The notes under the pieces: generated by a model
What the model was told of the DNA's origin: nothing
Databases searched by the model: none
The model's input: the letters and a program-made list of their open reading frames with translations, nothing else
In this document: piece after piece, positions 52,899 through 62,857 of the stretch
Numbering within the stretch: the stretch's first letter is position 1
How the letters are laid out: each line of letters begins with the position of its first letter
Made by a program: the position numbers and the translations under genes
Origin: Prolixibacteraceae bacterium
GTDB taxonomy: Bacteria; Bacteroidota; Bacteroidia; Bacteroidales; Prolixibacteraceae
Reading direction: 5' to 3'
Assembly (NCBI GenBank): GCA_003457135.1
Contig: DMSQ01000046.1
Span: 6,887 to 70,886, forward strand
DNA: 64,000 nt

Positions 52899-53897
52899 TT
52901 ATGATTGATTTAGAATGTAAATTCCGTCGTTGGTGCAAAACCAGATGTTATTATGCGGATCAGCTTTTGCTGAATAAATAAAAGCATCAGGAAATATATC
53001 TTTGGGTGAACGGCGCCATTCTTCGCCATTAAAAACAAAAAAGCTCTGGTAATCACCTTTCTTGCTTCCCTGAACCCAGATATAATCGCGTTTATCAACA
53101 AACATACGGTAATGCACATCAAAATCACCTTCCAATTTACTCCATTTATTCTTTCTGTAAATATGAACGGCGTTGGTATAACACCCCCCACACGACGATA
53201 AGGAATGGTCGGTTGCAACAATAGCTTCAGATTTGGAATTGATATCGAACGAGCCAATCCAGTAAAACATGGTTTCGCCACCCAACGCGGTCATTCGTCT
53301 TCGGTTGTCAATCATAAATACTTTAGCCTGGGTAACTGTTCCTTCGGATGTAAAAAAGACATTTCCCAGCCGGTCAATCTTCAGGTCAATAATTAAATTC
53401 TGGTTTAAAATTGAATTTTCAGGAGTGAAAAGTTCAAAATCCTTTCCATCAAAGTGCATTAGGCCACCTAGCTGATGCGCCGAACTACTGAACCACACAC
53501 TGCCGTCGGGAGCCGCTTCAACAGCAATAATCAAATCACGCGGAAGGCCTGAATTCTGTTTGGTGTAATAGGTGAACTTCTCACCAGAAAACAAAGCCAG
53601 ACCACGATCTTTCGTCGCGAGCCATACTTTCCCGTCTGTACCGACTGAAACATCCAGGATTGCAGAACCGGCATCATAGGTTTTGAATTTCCGCCCTTCG
53701 TAAAAAATCAGGCTTGAACCGGAAGCTATCCAGGCATTACCATCGCGATCAAAATCAACGCAGGCCACCTTTTCACCATCAAGAATCTGATCGGAGACCT
53801 CGAAGCTAATGCTGGAATTAAATGTATTGAATGGTTCAGTTTCGTCGCAGGAAGATAAAAAGCATAGTGCAATAACGAACAGGAAAAAATATTTCAT
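52899..53897 (-). CDS. Lipoprotein with two-component-type beta-propeller repeats
   Basis: 332 aa with lipobox LSSC (Cys near residue 17). Repeats of 40-45 residues have VDFDRDGNAWIASGS, VSVGTDGKVWLATKDRG and VEAAPDGSVWFSSS, like the reg_prop blades in Bacteroidota hybrid two-component sensors. There is no kinase or transmembrane helix, so this is a free propeller. It pairs with the small barrel gene 12 bp downstream. Function unknown. Confidence 0.83.
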   Translation of the reverse strand: MKYFFLFVIALCFLSSCDETEPFNTFNSSISFEVSDQILDGEKVACVDFDRDGNAWIASGSSLIFYEGRKFKTYDAGSAILDVSVGTDGKVWLATKDRGLALFSGEKFTYYTKQNSGLPRDLIIAVEAAPDGSVWFSSSAHQLGGLMHFDGKDFELFTPENSILNQNLIIDLKIDRLGNVFFTSEGTVTQAKVFMIDNRRRMTALGGETMFYWIGSFDINSKSEAIVATDHSLSSCGGCYTNAVHIYRKNKWSKLEGDFDVHYRMFVDKRDYIWVQGSKKGDYQSFFVFNGEEWRRSPKDIFPDAFIYSAKADPHNNIWFCTNDGIYILNQS

Positions 53898-53977
53898 TTG
53901 GCGATGATTAAAGATCAGAATATCATTTGAATGATGCAGAAAACAGAGATTTGGTTGCGTTAGATTAAAAAATTAAA

Positions 53978-55511
53978 TTATTTCTTGTATTTCAGGTACT
54001 TTTCGAAGAACTGGTCCTGTTCCCAAAGCAAATGCAGAATGTTTTCCTTTGCCACATAACTGTGGGCTTCTTTGGGCAGCAAAACCATGCGTGCCGGCGC
54101 TCCCAGACCTTTCAACGCCTGAAAATACCGTTCGGTTTGCAGGGTAAATGTGCCTGGATTATTATCGGCTTCGCCATGAACCAAAAGTATGGGAGTTTTC
54201 ACCTTTTCAGCATTCATAAAAGGCGACATCGTATTGTAAACATCCGATGCTTCCCAGTAATTACGTTGCTCGCGCTGAAACCCGAATGGGGTCAGGGTAC
54301 GGTTGTATGCGCCGCTGCGGGCAATTCCACAGGCAAACAGGTTACTATGGGTCAACAGATTGGCTGTCATGAATGCTCCGTACGAATGCCCGCCCACTGC
54401 CACTTTTTTACGGTCAATGTAACCCAGGGCATCTACAGCATCAATGGCCGCTTCGGCATTGGCAACCAATTGACTGATAAACGAATCGTTTGGCTCTGTT
54501 TTTCCTTCGCCAACGATCGGGAAGGCGGCATCGTCCAAAACCACATAGCCTTTGGTTAGATAAAAGGTTCCTGAAAGCTCTACCCCATCTTTGCGTTGGT
54601 ATTTAATCAGCGATTTCTCAACATTTTTAATGCTTTCGAACAACATTGTTCTTTTCGAGCAAAAGGACATCACGACCAAAGCTGTTTTTACGGGTTTCGA
54701 AATCACCCGGATCGGAATAAATATCCTGAGAATTACGGTCCGAAATAACCTTTGGCAATTGTGAGGGATCAGACGGATTAATTAAATAAGTGCGTGTATT
54801 GCGCGTATCGTACCAATTGTCGAACAGCACTGCGGTAGTTTCGTTTCCCCAAATGATGCCGGCAAAACGATCGGTTGTATTTGCAAGGAGGGTTGGCTCT
54901 CCTGCAAACGGCGCTTCCCACTGGTAAACAGCATCGCGATATTCAGCTTTTGTTTCAGGATTACCTTAACCACGCTTCTTGAAGGAAACCGGTTAAACGG
55001 AACGATGTACGAAAAGGGTTTCTGAATGGTAGTTACCAGCAAATAATTTCCATCCGGAGAAAAACTTACTCCCGAATACATGGCTTTTCCTTTAAGCATG
55101 GTCAGTGGTATTTGTAAAAGCCAGTTTTTTATCGTCGGGCGACCAGCTCAGATTGGCGATTCGCGGATTGGATGGCAAACCCTGAACCTGGACCGGATTT
55201 TGACCGGTAGTTTTACGCACCTTCAGGTTATTAAAATAGGTCATTGCACTTGCAATATTCGTAACCGGATTTATCCGCAGGCCTCCCAGTTGTAACTCAT
55301 CCTGATTCAGGTCGTCGAGAGTTTTGTAGGTATTCTGCCAGGTAAAAATCATATACTCCTTCTTTTCATCCATCAATACTCCGGGAGCTTTTTCGTAATC
55401 AAAAAGCTGCATAATCTCTGCTGAAGGTTTCTGATAAGTCAGGTTTTCCTGGGCATTGACTGTTGTAAATAAAACAAACAAGGAACACATTCCAAAGATT
55501 AATTTTTTCAT
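53978..55511 (-). pseudogene. S9-family prolyl-oligopeptidase/dipeptidyl-peptidase gene with several internal deletions
   Basis: A full family gene is about 2.4 kb; 1.5 kb remain. The signal peptide and N-terminal propeller start (55511 to about 55095, ending SWSPDDKKLAFTNTTDHA) run into MLKGKAMYSGVSFSPDGN in another frame. A second jump occurs after PFNRFP, and a third near 54650 (LLLEKNNVV to MLFESIKNVEK). There is also an in-frame loss between ELSGTFYL and TKGYVVLDD. The catalytic triad parts survive (GGHSYGAFM, HGEADNN, EAHSY), but the protein cannot be made whole. Confidence 0.88.
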
Positions 55512-55650
55512 CGTCGGTTAATTGGGTTCATATTTTCGTGCATCTTTTGTTCGCATCAAATGAAATCCTTACAAATATCAGATAATAATAGTTATCAGAA
55601 TAGAAAATAGCAAAAAGTTGTTCCTTGATTTTTTGTGATTGATAACCAAA

Positions 55651-55684
55651 AATTGGCGGGTATTCATTATATTTGAATATACCC
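55651..55684. repeat. Inverted-repeat element upstream of the integrase
   Basis: AATTGGCGGGTAT (55651-55663) recurs exactly, inverted, at 57543-57555 on the far side of the integrase. Locally GGGTAT pairs with ATACCC (55679-55684). CCGCCAGATGGCGG at about 55738-55751 is a further palindrome before the integrase start. Confidence 0.7.
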
Positions 55685-55793
55685 GTAATAAATCGTTATT
55701 TAACGGGCAAGTTCGTTGAACACAAACAAGGATGAATCCGCCAGATGGCGGATGCGAGTTACATCCAACAATTAAAAAATAAATTATATTCGG

Positions 55794-57389
55794 ATGAAAG
55801 CCGAAAAAATTGTCCACGAAGGAGTAAAACGAATTAAAGTTGACTTTCCGTATAATCAGGAAATCTCGTCGCGTTTAAAGCAGATTGCAGATGCACAATG
55901 GAGCAGAAGGCTTTCGGCCTGGCATATTCCATACACTCAGGTGGCATTCAATCAGTTAAAAAGCTTATTTCCGGACATTGATTATCCGAAAAAGAAAAAT
56001 GAACTTGAAATAAGAAGATCGGAAATCCCGGAGAAACCAGATAAAGTTTATGGGAAAAACGTAATGATTCATATTACGGCAAAAAAGATCATCATAAAAC
56101 TACCGAAAAACGAAAAAGACATCCAACTGATCCGGACTTTAAACTACAGCCGGTGGGATAAACATCAATTTTGCTGGATTATACCGAATTACCGGGAAAA
56201 TGCTGAGATTATAAAAGATTATTTCAAAGGCCGGATTTCGGAACTTACTGAAGAAAAACCTGAAATTCAGGAAGCAAAACATGAAGTTCTGCAGGATGAA
56301 TTTCTGGTATTCAAGACAAATTCGGGCAGCTTAAGGCTCATTTATCGTTTTAATACAGAACTTACCACGGAAATCAGAAAATATCCGTATTGCAAATGGA
56401 ACGCTGATAACCGTTGGTGGACAATTCCGTTTGCCGAAAAATTCATTCAGGAATTGAAGCTTTTAGCACAACAGCATGGATTGAATTTCATTTATGAAGA
56501 GGAAAATGCGGGATTGAAGCAATCGAGGATTAGTCAGTACGATATTGCTAATTACCGCTCGTGCCCAAAGGAATATATCGCGAAACTCGAAGAACTCAGG
56601 TACAGCGAACAAACCATCAAAAGATACAAATCGCAGTTCGAAGAATTCATTAATTTCTACCACAAATACGATATCGCCCGGATTGATGAACCCATGATAA
56701 AAGCCTTTATGCGCTACTTGGTGACCGAACGGAAAATTTCAAGTTCGTATCAAAATCAATCCATTAACGCGGTGAAGTTCTATTACGAGCGAATTTTAGG
56801 CGGACAGCGGAAAGTATATTACATTGATCGCCCTCGTAAAGAAAAGACTTTACCAACGGTATTGAGCGAAGAAGAAGTTGTTCAGATCCTCAATGCAGTC
56901 GAAAACATCAAGCACAAAGCCATACTGATGACCATTTATTCGGCAGGACTTCGGATCAGTGAAGCTATTAACCTGAAATTAAAGGACATTGACTCGAAAC
57001 GGATGCAAATACGAATAGAACAGAGTAAAGGAAAGAAAGACAGATATTCACTTTTATCGACCAAAACTCTTGATGTATTAAGATTTTATTTTCGTGAACA
57101 CAAACCCAAACAATGGCTTTTTGAAGGACAAAGCGGAGAACAATATGCTGCACGAAGCATTCAGAATATCCTGAAAATGGCCATCTCCAAAACCAATATC
57201 AAGAAGCGTATCACCGTGCATTCCTTACGGCATAGTTTTGCGACTCACCTGCTCGAAAATGGAACCGACTTGCGCTATATTCAAAATTTACTTGGGCACG
57301 AAAGCAGCAAAACCACCGAGATTTACACTCATATAACCACTAAAGGGTTCGATCAGATAAAAAGTCCCTTGGATAAGCTAAATATTTAA
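55794..57389 (+). CDS. Tyrosine recombinase with three N-terminal repeats (integron-like)
   Basis: 531 aa. The first 230 residues hold three repeats, near residues 12-55, 82-128 and 175-220. Each has a strand, a helix and a W-x-x-x-x-x-x-W-x-I-P strand (SRRLSAWHIPY, DKHQFCWIIPN, NADNRWWTIPF), recalling HARP-like domains. Residues 250-531 are a XerC/D-type recombinase with R387 (GLRISEA), H476-x-x-R479 (HSLRHS), H502 (LGHESS) and nucleophile Y511 (EIYTH). All catalytic residues are present. It is followed by an attI-like site and a defence cassette, suggesting an integron-type or cassette-inserting enzyme. Its + orientation, toward the cassettes, is the reverse of classic intI. Confidence 0.92.
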   Translation: MKAEKIVHEGVKRIKVDFPYNQEISSRLKQIADAQWSRRLSAWHIPYTQVAFNQLKSLFPDIDYPKKKNELEIRRSEIPEKPDKVYGKNVMIHITAKKIIIKLPKNEKDIQLIRTLNYSRWDKHQFCWIIPNYRENAEIIKDYFKGRISELTEEKPEIQEAKHEVLQDEFLVFKTNSGSLRLIYRFNTELTTEIRKYPYCKWNADNRWWTIPFAEKFIQELKLLAQQHGLNFIYEEENAGLKQSRISQYDIANYRSCPKEYIAKLEELRYSEQTIKRYKSQFEEFINFYHKYDIARIDEPMIKAFMRYLVTERKISSSYQNQSINAVKFYYERILGGQRKVYYIDRPRKEKTLPTVLSEEEVVQILNAVENIKHKAILMTIYSAGLRISEAINLKLKDIDSKRMQIRIEQSKGKKDRYSLLSTKTLDVLRFYFREHKPKQWLFEGQSGEQYAARSIQNILKMAISKTNIKKRITVHSLRHSFATHLLENGTDLRYIQNLLGHESSKTTEIYTHITTKGFDQIKSPLDKLNI

Positions 57390-57760
57390 CAGAAGTTACG
57401 ACTATTCAAAAAGTAATTTTTACATTTGGAAGAATGAACTAACTAAATTTTAGAAAAATGAAATTACCGTTCCGCCTCAGAATCACCAATTTTATTCAAA
57501 GCATTAAATATCAATTTATTAACTATTAAAGCTAAGGCAAATATACCCGCCAATTGCGGGTATCGAAACGTTAGGGGCAAGTGTAAGGGCGACCTCGTAG
57601 TTCGACAGACACATGCAAAATTGAGAGAATAATGACAAGTGGAATTTAGCTCTTTGACAGGTAGGTGAAAATTTGGAGAAATTTATTTTGTTTTTTCCTT
57701 CCCGCTTTTGCCCTTTTGGGGCAATGAAAAATAGACAATGGCAACCCCAACCCACATTGC

Positions 57761-57818
57761 AGCACATTTCCAAGCCCCCACGAGCCAACGCTCGAAACCA
57801 AAGGCTTGTAAAAGAGCT
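57761..57818 (+). repeat. 58-bp flanking repeat, left copy
   Basis: Begins AGCACATTTCCAAGCCCCCA and ends AAAAGAGCT. Internal stems CAAGCC/GGCTTG and GAGC/GCTC would form a branched hairpin. It matches 63733-63789 in the same orientation with three mismatches and one missing base. Confidence 0.92.
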
Positions 57819-57895
57819 GCAATTTTGCCCCCGCACCCCTGCTTGTTGATAACTTATGGCTTATAAATAGCAAATATGTTTTAACAAATGAATTC

Positions 57896-57924
57896 AACTT
57901 TGTATTTTTGACAAAGTTAGTCAA
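57896..57924 (+). promoter_or_regulatory. Promoter and interleaved operator of the restriction-modification operon
   Basis: AACTTTGT-N7-ACAAAGTT (57896-57918) and TTGAC-N7-GTCAA (57908-57924) overlap. TATTTTTG (57903-57910) fits the -7 box. The XRE control protein encoded next is the natural ligand. Transcription would start near 57916, which makes the TTG at 57941 the likely start codon and excludes the one at 57908. Confidence 0.6.
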
Positions 57925-57940
57925 GATAATAACGTTCAAT

Positions 57941-58243
57941 TTGAAAACAACAGGACAGATAATCAGAGAGACGAGAGAAGCAAAAGGCATACTTCTTAGA
58001 GAACTATCAGCTTCCTTAAAGATAGACCCTGCAATTCTTAGTAAACTCGAAAGAGGTGAAAGAAACCCAACAAGAGAACTTCTTGTTGAGATTTCTAACC
58101 TGCTCGATATTAATGAGAAAGATTTGATTATATCATGGATTAGCGACAAAATTATTTATGATATTGCTGACGAAGAATATGGATATGAGGCATTGAAAAT
58201 TGCAGAGCAAAAAGTAGAATATTTAAAAAACAAAAAAGCATAA
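57941..58243 (+). CDS. XRE-family control protein of the R-M operon
   Basis: 100 aa from TTG 57941 (MKTTGQIIRETREAKGILLR). The helix-turn-helix is ETREAKGILLRELSASLKID with SKLERGERNP, close to C proteins and SinR-like regulators. The C-terminal 35 residues are helical (LKIAEQKVEYLKNKKA). Small XRE proteins in restriction operons delay the nuclease until methylation is done. Its stop overlaps the Res start (TAATG). A palindromic operator lies at its own promoter. Confidence 0.85.
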   Translation: MKTTGQIIRETREAKGILLRELSASLKIDPAILSKLERGERNPTRELLVEISNLLDINEKDLIISWISDKIIYDIADEEYGYEALKIAEQKVEYLKNKKA

Positions 58244-60954
58244 TGGAATTAAAACTCGAACAATTACAATATCAGGAAACTGCAATTAATTCTGTTGTGA
58301 AAGTATTTGACGGAACCGAAAGAAATACGTTTGATAATGCGTGTTTTGAGGGAATTCGTTCTAATGTTTGCAAACTTTCCAGAGAACAATTACAGGAAAA
58401 TATTAAATCTATTGCCGAAGAAAACGGAATTGTTTCGGATATTTTGAAGCTATCAGAAGAAAACGACTTAACTATTGAGATGGAGACTGGAACAGGCAAA
58501 ACGCTTGTTTACATTAAAACCATTTACGAATTATACAAACACTACGGTTTTACAAAATTCATTATTCTTGTTCCTTCAGTTGCTATTCGTCAAGGTGTTA
58601 TAGGAACTTTTAAATCTTTCAACAAACAACTTGAGAGTATTTATGGGTTTATTCCTCATGCTTTTGAATATGATAGCAAGAAACTAAGCAAGGTTACAAA
58701 TTTTATTGAAGACCAACATCCATCGGTTATGATTATGACTTTGGCTTCGTTTAATTCCGAAGACAAAATCTTAAATCAGGCACAAAGGGAGGATTTATTT
58801 GCGAACATGCCTTATATTGATGCAATTGGAAAGTCTAATCCAATAATTCTGATGGATGAGCCGCAGGAAGGGATGGACACCGAAAATTCAATCAGGCAAA
58901 TTGCTAAACTCAATCCACTTTTCAAATTCCGTTATTCGGCTACACACAAAGTTGTTAAAAACCTTATGTACCGCTTAACGCCGTATGATAGCTATAAGCA
59001 AGGGTTGGTAAAAAAGATTGAGGTTTTGACTGTTACCGAAAAAAACGACGAAGCAACTATAAAAATTGAACTTTCCGAAACGCAAAACGGAACAAGCGAC
59101 CCAAAAGCAAAATTGAAAGCATGGCATCAATCAAAATCAACAAATAAATTTGAATTTAAATTAACTGGCTGGCTTAAAGTTGGCGACAACTTGGGTGAAA
59201 AGACAAATAATCCGAGTTATTTGAGATATAAAATAAACCGAATAAATAAAAGTCTAAGAACAGGAAAATGGAGTGTTGAATTTTCAAATGGAGCAATCAT
59301 TGAAGAAAAACAAACTTCAGGAAACTTAGAAAATATTTGGGCTTTGCAATTGGAATGGCTTATTCATCGCCATTTTGTAAAATCCCAAAGATTAGCAACA
59401 AGTGGTATAAAATGTTTATCACTGCTTTTTATCGACCGTGTTGCAAATTATATGGGCGAAACGCCCATAATTAAAAACTTGTTTGTTGAAAAATACAAAG
59501 CGATATATCCAGAATATCACGAAGGAAAAACGCCAACTTCCCAACATATACAAGATATACAAGGATATTACTTTGCTCAAAAAGCAAGTGGCGAATTTGC
59601 CGACAATGAAGGAGGAATAAAGGAACAAGGAAAAATTTACGAACTTATTTTAAAAGGCAAGGAAGAACTTTTAACTATCTCAAACCCTGTTCAGTTTATT
59701 TTCTCGCATTCGGCTTTAGGTGTTGGATGGGACAACCCGAATGTATTCAACATCGCTACTTTGAACACTGCATATTCCGAAATCCGGAAACGGCAAGAAA
59801 TCGGCCGAGGTTTACGCATTTGCGTAAACCAAGACGGCCAAAGGATTTATGATGCTTTAAATGTTGATGATACAGAACGCATCAACCAACTTACTGTAAT
59901 CCCGAACGAGACATACGAAACATTTGTAACGCAATATCAGGAAGAAATAAAGGCTATTTACGGCACTTCAACTGCTGGCGCAGGAATGACACATACACAC
60001 AAAGGCAAACCACAAGACGAGGTACATTTTAAACGCAATCCATCTGAAACCATAGATGCAGCCTTTAAACGCTTTTGGAAATCTTTGGCAAAAAAAACGC
60101 ATTATACAATGGCGTTCAATGAGGAAAGCTTAATCAATACTTCTGCCGAACGGATTAATAATATCGAAATGCCCGATTATGTGATTGAAGCTTCGAGCCA
60201 TCTGATAAACTCAATTACTGAAGAAGGTAAGCAAGATACATTTGGAGGAACTGAAAGCGTAAAGCAAAAAGCGAGATACACGCCATTGGATTTGGTTGAA
60301 GAATTAAGCGAAAACACAGGTATAAGTTACACCACACTTTTTAAAATTGTTGGTAAACTGAATAATCATGTCCAAATAGTAAAAAATCCACCCCGATTTA
60401 TTCACGAAGCAGCAGCTATTATTCGTAACGTTGAATTAGACGAAATGCTAAGAGGCTTAGATTATCATTTAATTGGCGATAGCTATCCATTTAGCTTTAA
60501 CGATTTTGTTAAAAACATAGCATCAAATGCTTATATCGACACTCCAAACAAAGGAGTATTCGACAAGATGCTAATTGATAGTGATGTTGAACGTCAATTT
60601 TCATTGGGTGCAGACAGAGACCCCGAAATAATATGTTTTTTGAAATTACCAAGTTGGTACAAAATACAAACACCCATAGGTGAATATGAACCGGATTTTG
60701 GGTTGGTTATGAAACGTAAAAGTCTTAAAAGTGGCAATGAGAGCGAGTTTTATTTTGTGATTGAAACCAAAGGAACAAACGATATTAACGATAAAAAGGC
60801 TTTAACAGAGAGTGAAGTTTACAAAATTAAATGTGCAATGAAGCACTTTGCGACACTTGGTGTTGAAGTGCATTACACCGCCCCAATTAAAGACTATCAG
60901 TTCTTTAGGACAGAAGCAGATAAAACTATTAATAAACTGATTGAAACCATATAA
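58243..60954 (+). CDS. Type III restriction-modification Res subunit
   Basis: 903 aa. SF2 ATPase parts: Walker A METGTGKT (residues 80-88), motif II MDEPQEG (near 204-210), motif VI QEIGRGLRI (near 516-524). A PD-(D/E)xK nuclease at the C-terminus has EPDFGLV and FVIETKG (near 815-845). Res plus Mod translocate from two unmethylated sites and cut 25-27 bp away. It precedes mod, the reverse of the common mod-res order. A long insert (residues 260-330) contains WHQSK and GKWSVEFSNG blocks, as in this Res subtype. Confidence 0.94.
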   Translation: MELKLEQLQYQETAINSVVKVFDGTERNTFDNACFEGIRSNVCKLSREQLQENIKSIAEENGIVSDILKLSEENDLTIEMETGTGKTLVYIKTIYELYKHYGFTKFIILVPSVAIRQGVIGTFKSFNKQLESIYGFIPHAFEYDSKKLSKVTNFIEDQHPSVMIMTLASFNSEDKILNQAQREDLFANMPYIDAIGKSNPIILMDEPQEGMDTENSIRQIAKLNPLFKFRYSATHKVVKNLMYRLTPYDSYKQGLVKKIEVLTVTEKNDEATIKIELSETQNGTSDPKAKLKAWHQSKSTNKFEFKLTGWLKVGDNLGEKTNNPSYLRYKINRINKSLRTGKWSVEFSNGAIIEEKQTSGNLENIWALQLEWLIHRHFVKSQRLATSGIKCLSLLFIDRVANYMGETPIIKNLFVEKYKAIYPEYHEGKTPTSQHIQDIQGYYFAQKASGEFADNEGGIKEQGKIYELILKGKEELLTISNPVQFIFSHSALGVGWDNPNVFNIATLNTAYSEIRKRQEIGRGLRICVNQDGQRIYDALNVDDTERINQLTVIPNETYETFVTQYQEEIKAIYGTSTAGAGMTHTHKGKPQDEVHFKRNPSETIDAAFKRFWKSLAKKTHYTMAFNEESLINTSAERINNIEMPDYVIEASSHLINSITEEGKQDTFGGTESVKQKARYTPLDLVEELSENTGISYTTLFKIVGKLNNHVQIVKNPPRFIHEAAAIIRNVELDEMLRGLDYHLIGDSYPFSFNDFVKNIASNAYIDTPNKGVFDKMLIDSDVERQFSLGADRDPEIICFLKLPSWYKIQTPIGEYEPDFGLVMKRKSLKSGNESEFYFVIETKGTNDINDKKALTESEVYKIKCAMKHFATLGVEVHYTAPIKDYQFFRTEADKTINKLIETI

Positions 60955-60956
60955 CG

Positions 60957-62855
60957 ATGGAAAATATAAACGATTTTATGCCTTTGAGCAACGATTGGAA
61001 CAATGAACGTTTGGAAACCTTGAAAAAATTGTTCCCCGACATTTTCACCAACGAAGGCAAGCTAAATATTGATGAGCTCAAAAAGGTAGTTGACCCCGCA
61101 AGTGTTAACGAAACCGAGCGTTACGAGTTTCGTTGGTTTGGTAAAAGTCAGGCAAAACGTAATGCTTTTACGCCAAGCAATGCCACGTTAATTTATGACG
61201 AAGCGCGAAGCGTAAACCCCACAGAAAGCGAAAATCTTATTATTGAAGGTGAAAACTTAGAGGTTCTGAAATTGCTTAGTGGCAGTTATCGTGATAAAAT
61301 AAAGTGTATTTATATTGACCCTCCTTACAACACAGGTAATGATTTTGTTTACAATGACAATTTCTATCAAGACAGTAAAAAATATTGGGAAGATAGTGGA
61401 GTAACAGAACAAGGAATTAAAATAGATACGAATTTTGAAACAGATGGCAGATTTCATTCAAATTGGCTTAATTTGATTTATAGCAGGTTGTTAATTGCCA
61501 GACAATTATTGCATGATGATGGTATAATTTTTATTTCTATAGATGATTCAGAAGTGACCAATCTTAGAAAATTAATGGATGAAGTTTTTGGAGAAGAAAA
61601 TTTTGTTGCAATTTTTATTTGGAAATCACGTCAAAATAAAGATAATCGAACTACGACAGGAGCCTCAATAGACCATGAATATATAATCTGCTATTCTAAA
61701 AATAATGAGACAAAGGCTCTAAGAGGAAGTGAAAGAAAAACTGAACAATATTCAAATCCGGATAGTGACCCAAGAGGTGATTGGGCAAGTGGAAATATGG
61801 TTGGTATTCTCCCCGAAAATTTAAGACCAAACTGTCATTATGATTTAGTTAATCTTGCAACGGGTGTAAATTATGGCAAACCTAAAATGGGTTGGCGATA
61901 CGACCAAAAAACAATGAATAGGTTAATTGAGGAAAATAGAATTTTATGGCCAAGTTCTATTGATGGTAGACCTCGTAGGAAAGTTTTTTTAAATGAGTTG
62001 TCCGATAGTTTTACTGGGTTTTCTTCTTTAATAGGCGAAAATATCTTTACCAAAGATGGAACAAAAGAAATTGAAGATTTATTTGGGTATAGAGCTTTTG
62101 ATTTTCCAAAGCCATCGGCAATTATTGAGGAACTTATAGACCAAGTCACTGATAATGGTGATATTGTTTTGGATTTTTTTGCTGGTTCTGGTTCAACAGG
62201 CCAAGCTGTTTTTGATTTAAATCAGCAAAACGGCAGGATTTTAAATTTTATACTTGTTCAAATACCTGAACTCGTTCACCCTAAAAGTGAAGCAAGTCAA
62301 CATGGTTTAAACAAACTAAGCGACATAACAGTTGAACGAAACAAACGAGTTATTGAAAAAATAATAGAAGAAAAGAAAAATCAACAGCCCAATTTATTTA
62401 CAAATGGGCATAAAGAAGATGCCTCAAAAGGTTTAGGGTTCAAAGTGTTCAAGCTTGTTAAATCAAACTTTCCACGTGTTGAGTTTGCTCCCGACCCAGA
62501 GAAAACAGACGAAGAAAATATTGCATTGCTAAAAAAATATATCAGCGACAAAGAGGCTCAATTGGTATCGGCATTTAACCGTGATGAACTGCTTACCGAG
62601 ATATTACTAAAGAATAATTTCAATCTAAATTATAAAACCGAAAAGCAAGAGCAATTCAAGAAAAATGAGATTCTTCTTGCTACCGATGGTGAAAAAGAAA
62701 CATTGATTTGCCTCGATGTTGTAATTGATATGGACACTGTTGAAAATTTTAAAAAGAATATTGACAAGAAATTTATTTGCCTTGAACGCGCTTTAGACAC
62801 AACAAAAAAATACAATTTAAAGCATTACATGGGTGACAAGTTTAAAGCGTTTTAG
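60957..62855 (+). CDS. Type III restriction-modification Mod subunit (N6-adenine methyltransferase)
   Basis: 632 aa. Motif IV IYIDPPYNTGNDFVYND (near residue 118) precedes motif I LDFFAGSGSTGQAVF (near 405), so it is a beta-class N6-adenine methyltransferase. The stretch between holds the target-recognition domain (residues 215-390), which sets the site; the site cannot be read from sequence. Mod alone protects host DNA and directs Res. It starts 2 bp after Res, so translation is probably linked. Confidence 0.95.
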   Translation: MENINDFMPLSNDWNNERLETLKKLFPDIFTNEGKLNIDELKKVVDPASVNETERYEFRWFGKSQAKRNAFTPSNATLIYDEARSVNPTESENLIIEGENLEVLKLLSGSYRDKIKCIYIDPPYNTGNDFVYNDNFYQDSKKYWEDSGVTEQGIKIDTNFETDGRFHSNWLNLIYSRLLIARQLLHDDGIIFISIDDSEVTNLRKLMDEVFGEENFVAIFIWKSRQNKDNRTTTGASIDHEYIICYSKNNETKALRGSERKTEQYSNPDSDPRGDWASGNMVGILPENLRPNCHYDLVNLATGVNYGKPKMGWRYDQKTMNRLIEENRILWPSSIDGRPRRKVFLNELSDSFTGFSSLIGENIFTKDGTKEIEDLFGYRAFDFPKPSAIIEELIDQVTDNGDIVLDFFAGSGSTGQAVFDLNQQNGRILNFILVQIPELVHPKSEASQHGLNKLSDITVERNKRVIEKIIEEKKNQQPNLFTNGHKEDASKGLGFKVFKLVKSNFPRVEFAPDPEKTDEENIALLKKYISDKEAQLVSAFNRDELLTEILLKNNFNLNYKTEKQEQFKKNEILLATDGEKETLICLDVVIDMDTVENFKKNIDKKFICLERALDTTKKYNLKHYMGDKFKAF

Positions 62856-62857
62856 CA

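Larger units (their letters stand above)
57390..57940. other. Gene-free region between integrase and defence operon, with attI-like site
   Basis: 57543-57563 is the hairpin ATACCCGC-CAATT-GCGGGTAT. It is followed by GTTAGGGGC at 57570-57578, the inverse of GCCCCTAAC at 63951. AAATTTATTTTGTTTTTT (57679-57696) reappears inverted at 63849-63866. The 58-bp repeat is at 57761-57818. A promoter with operator lies at 57896-57924. No ORF in this stretch looks real. Confidence 0.7.

Noticed and set aside
52899..53897. Truncated hybrid two-component sensor
   Set aside because: The propeller gene has its own lipoprotein signal and a clean stop, and no kinase remnant follows.
57646..58149. 167-codon minus-strand ORF over the R-M control region
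   Set aside because: It runs across the 58-bp repeat, operator and the XRE gene; composition is not protein-like.
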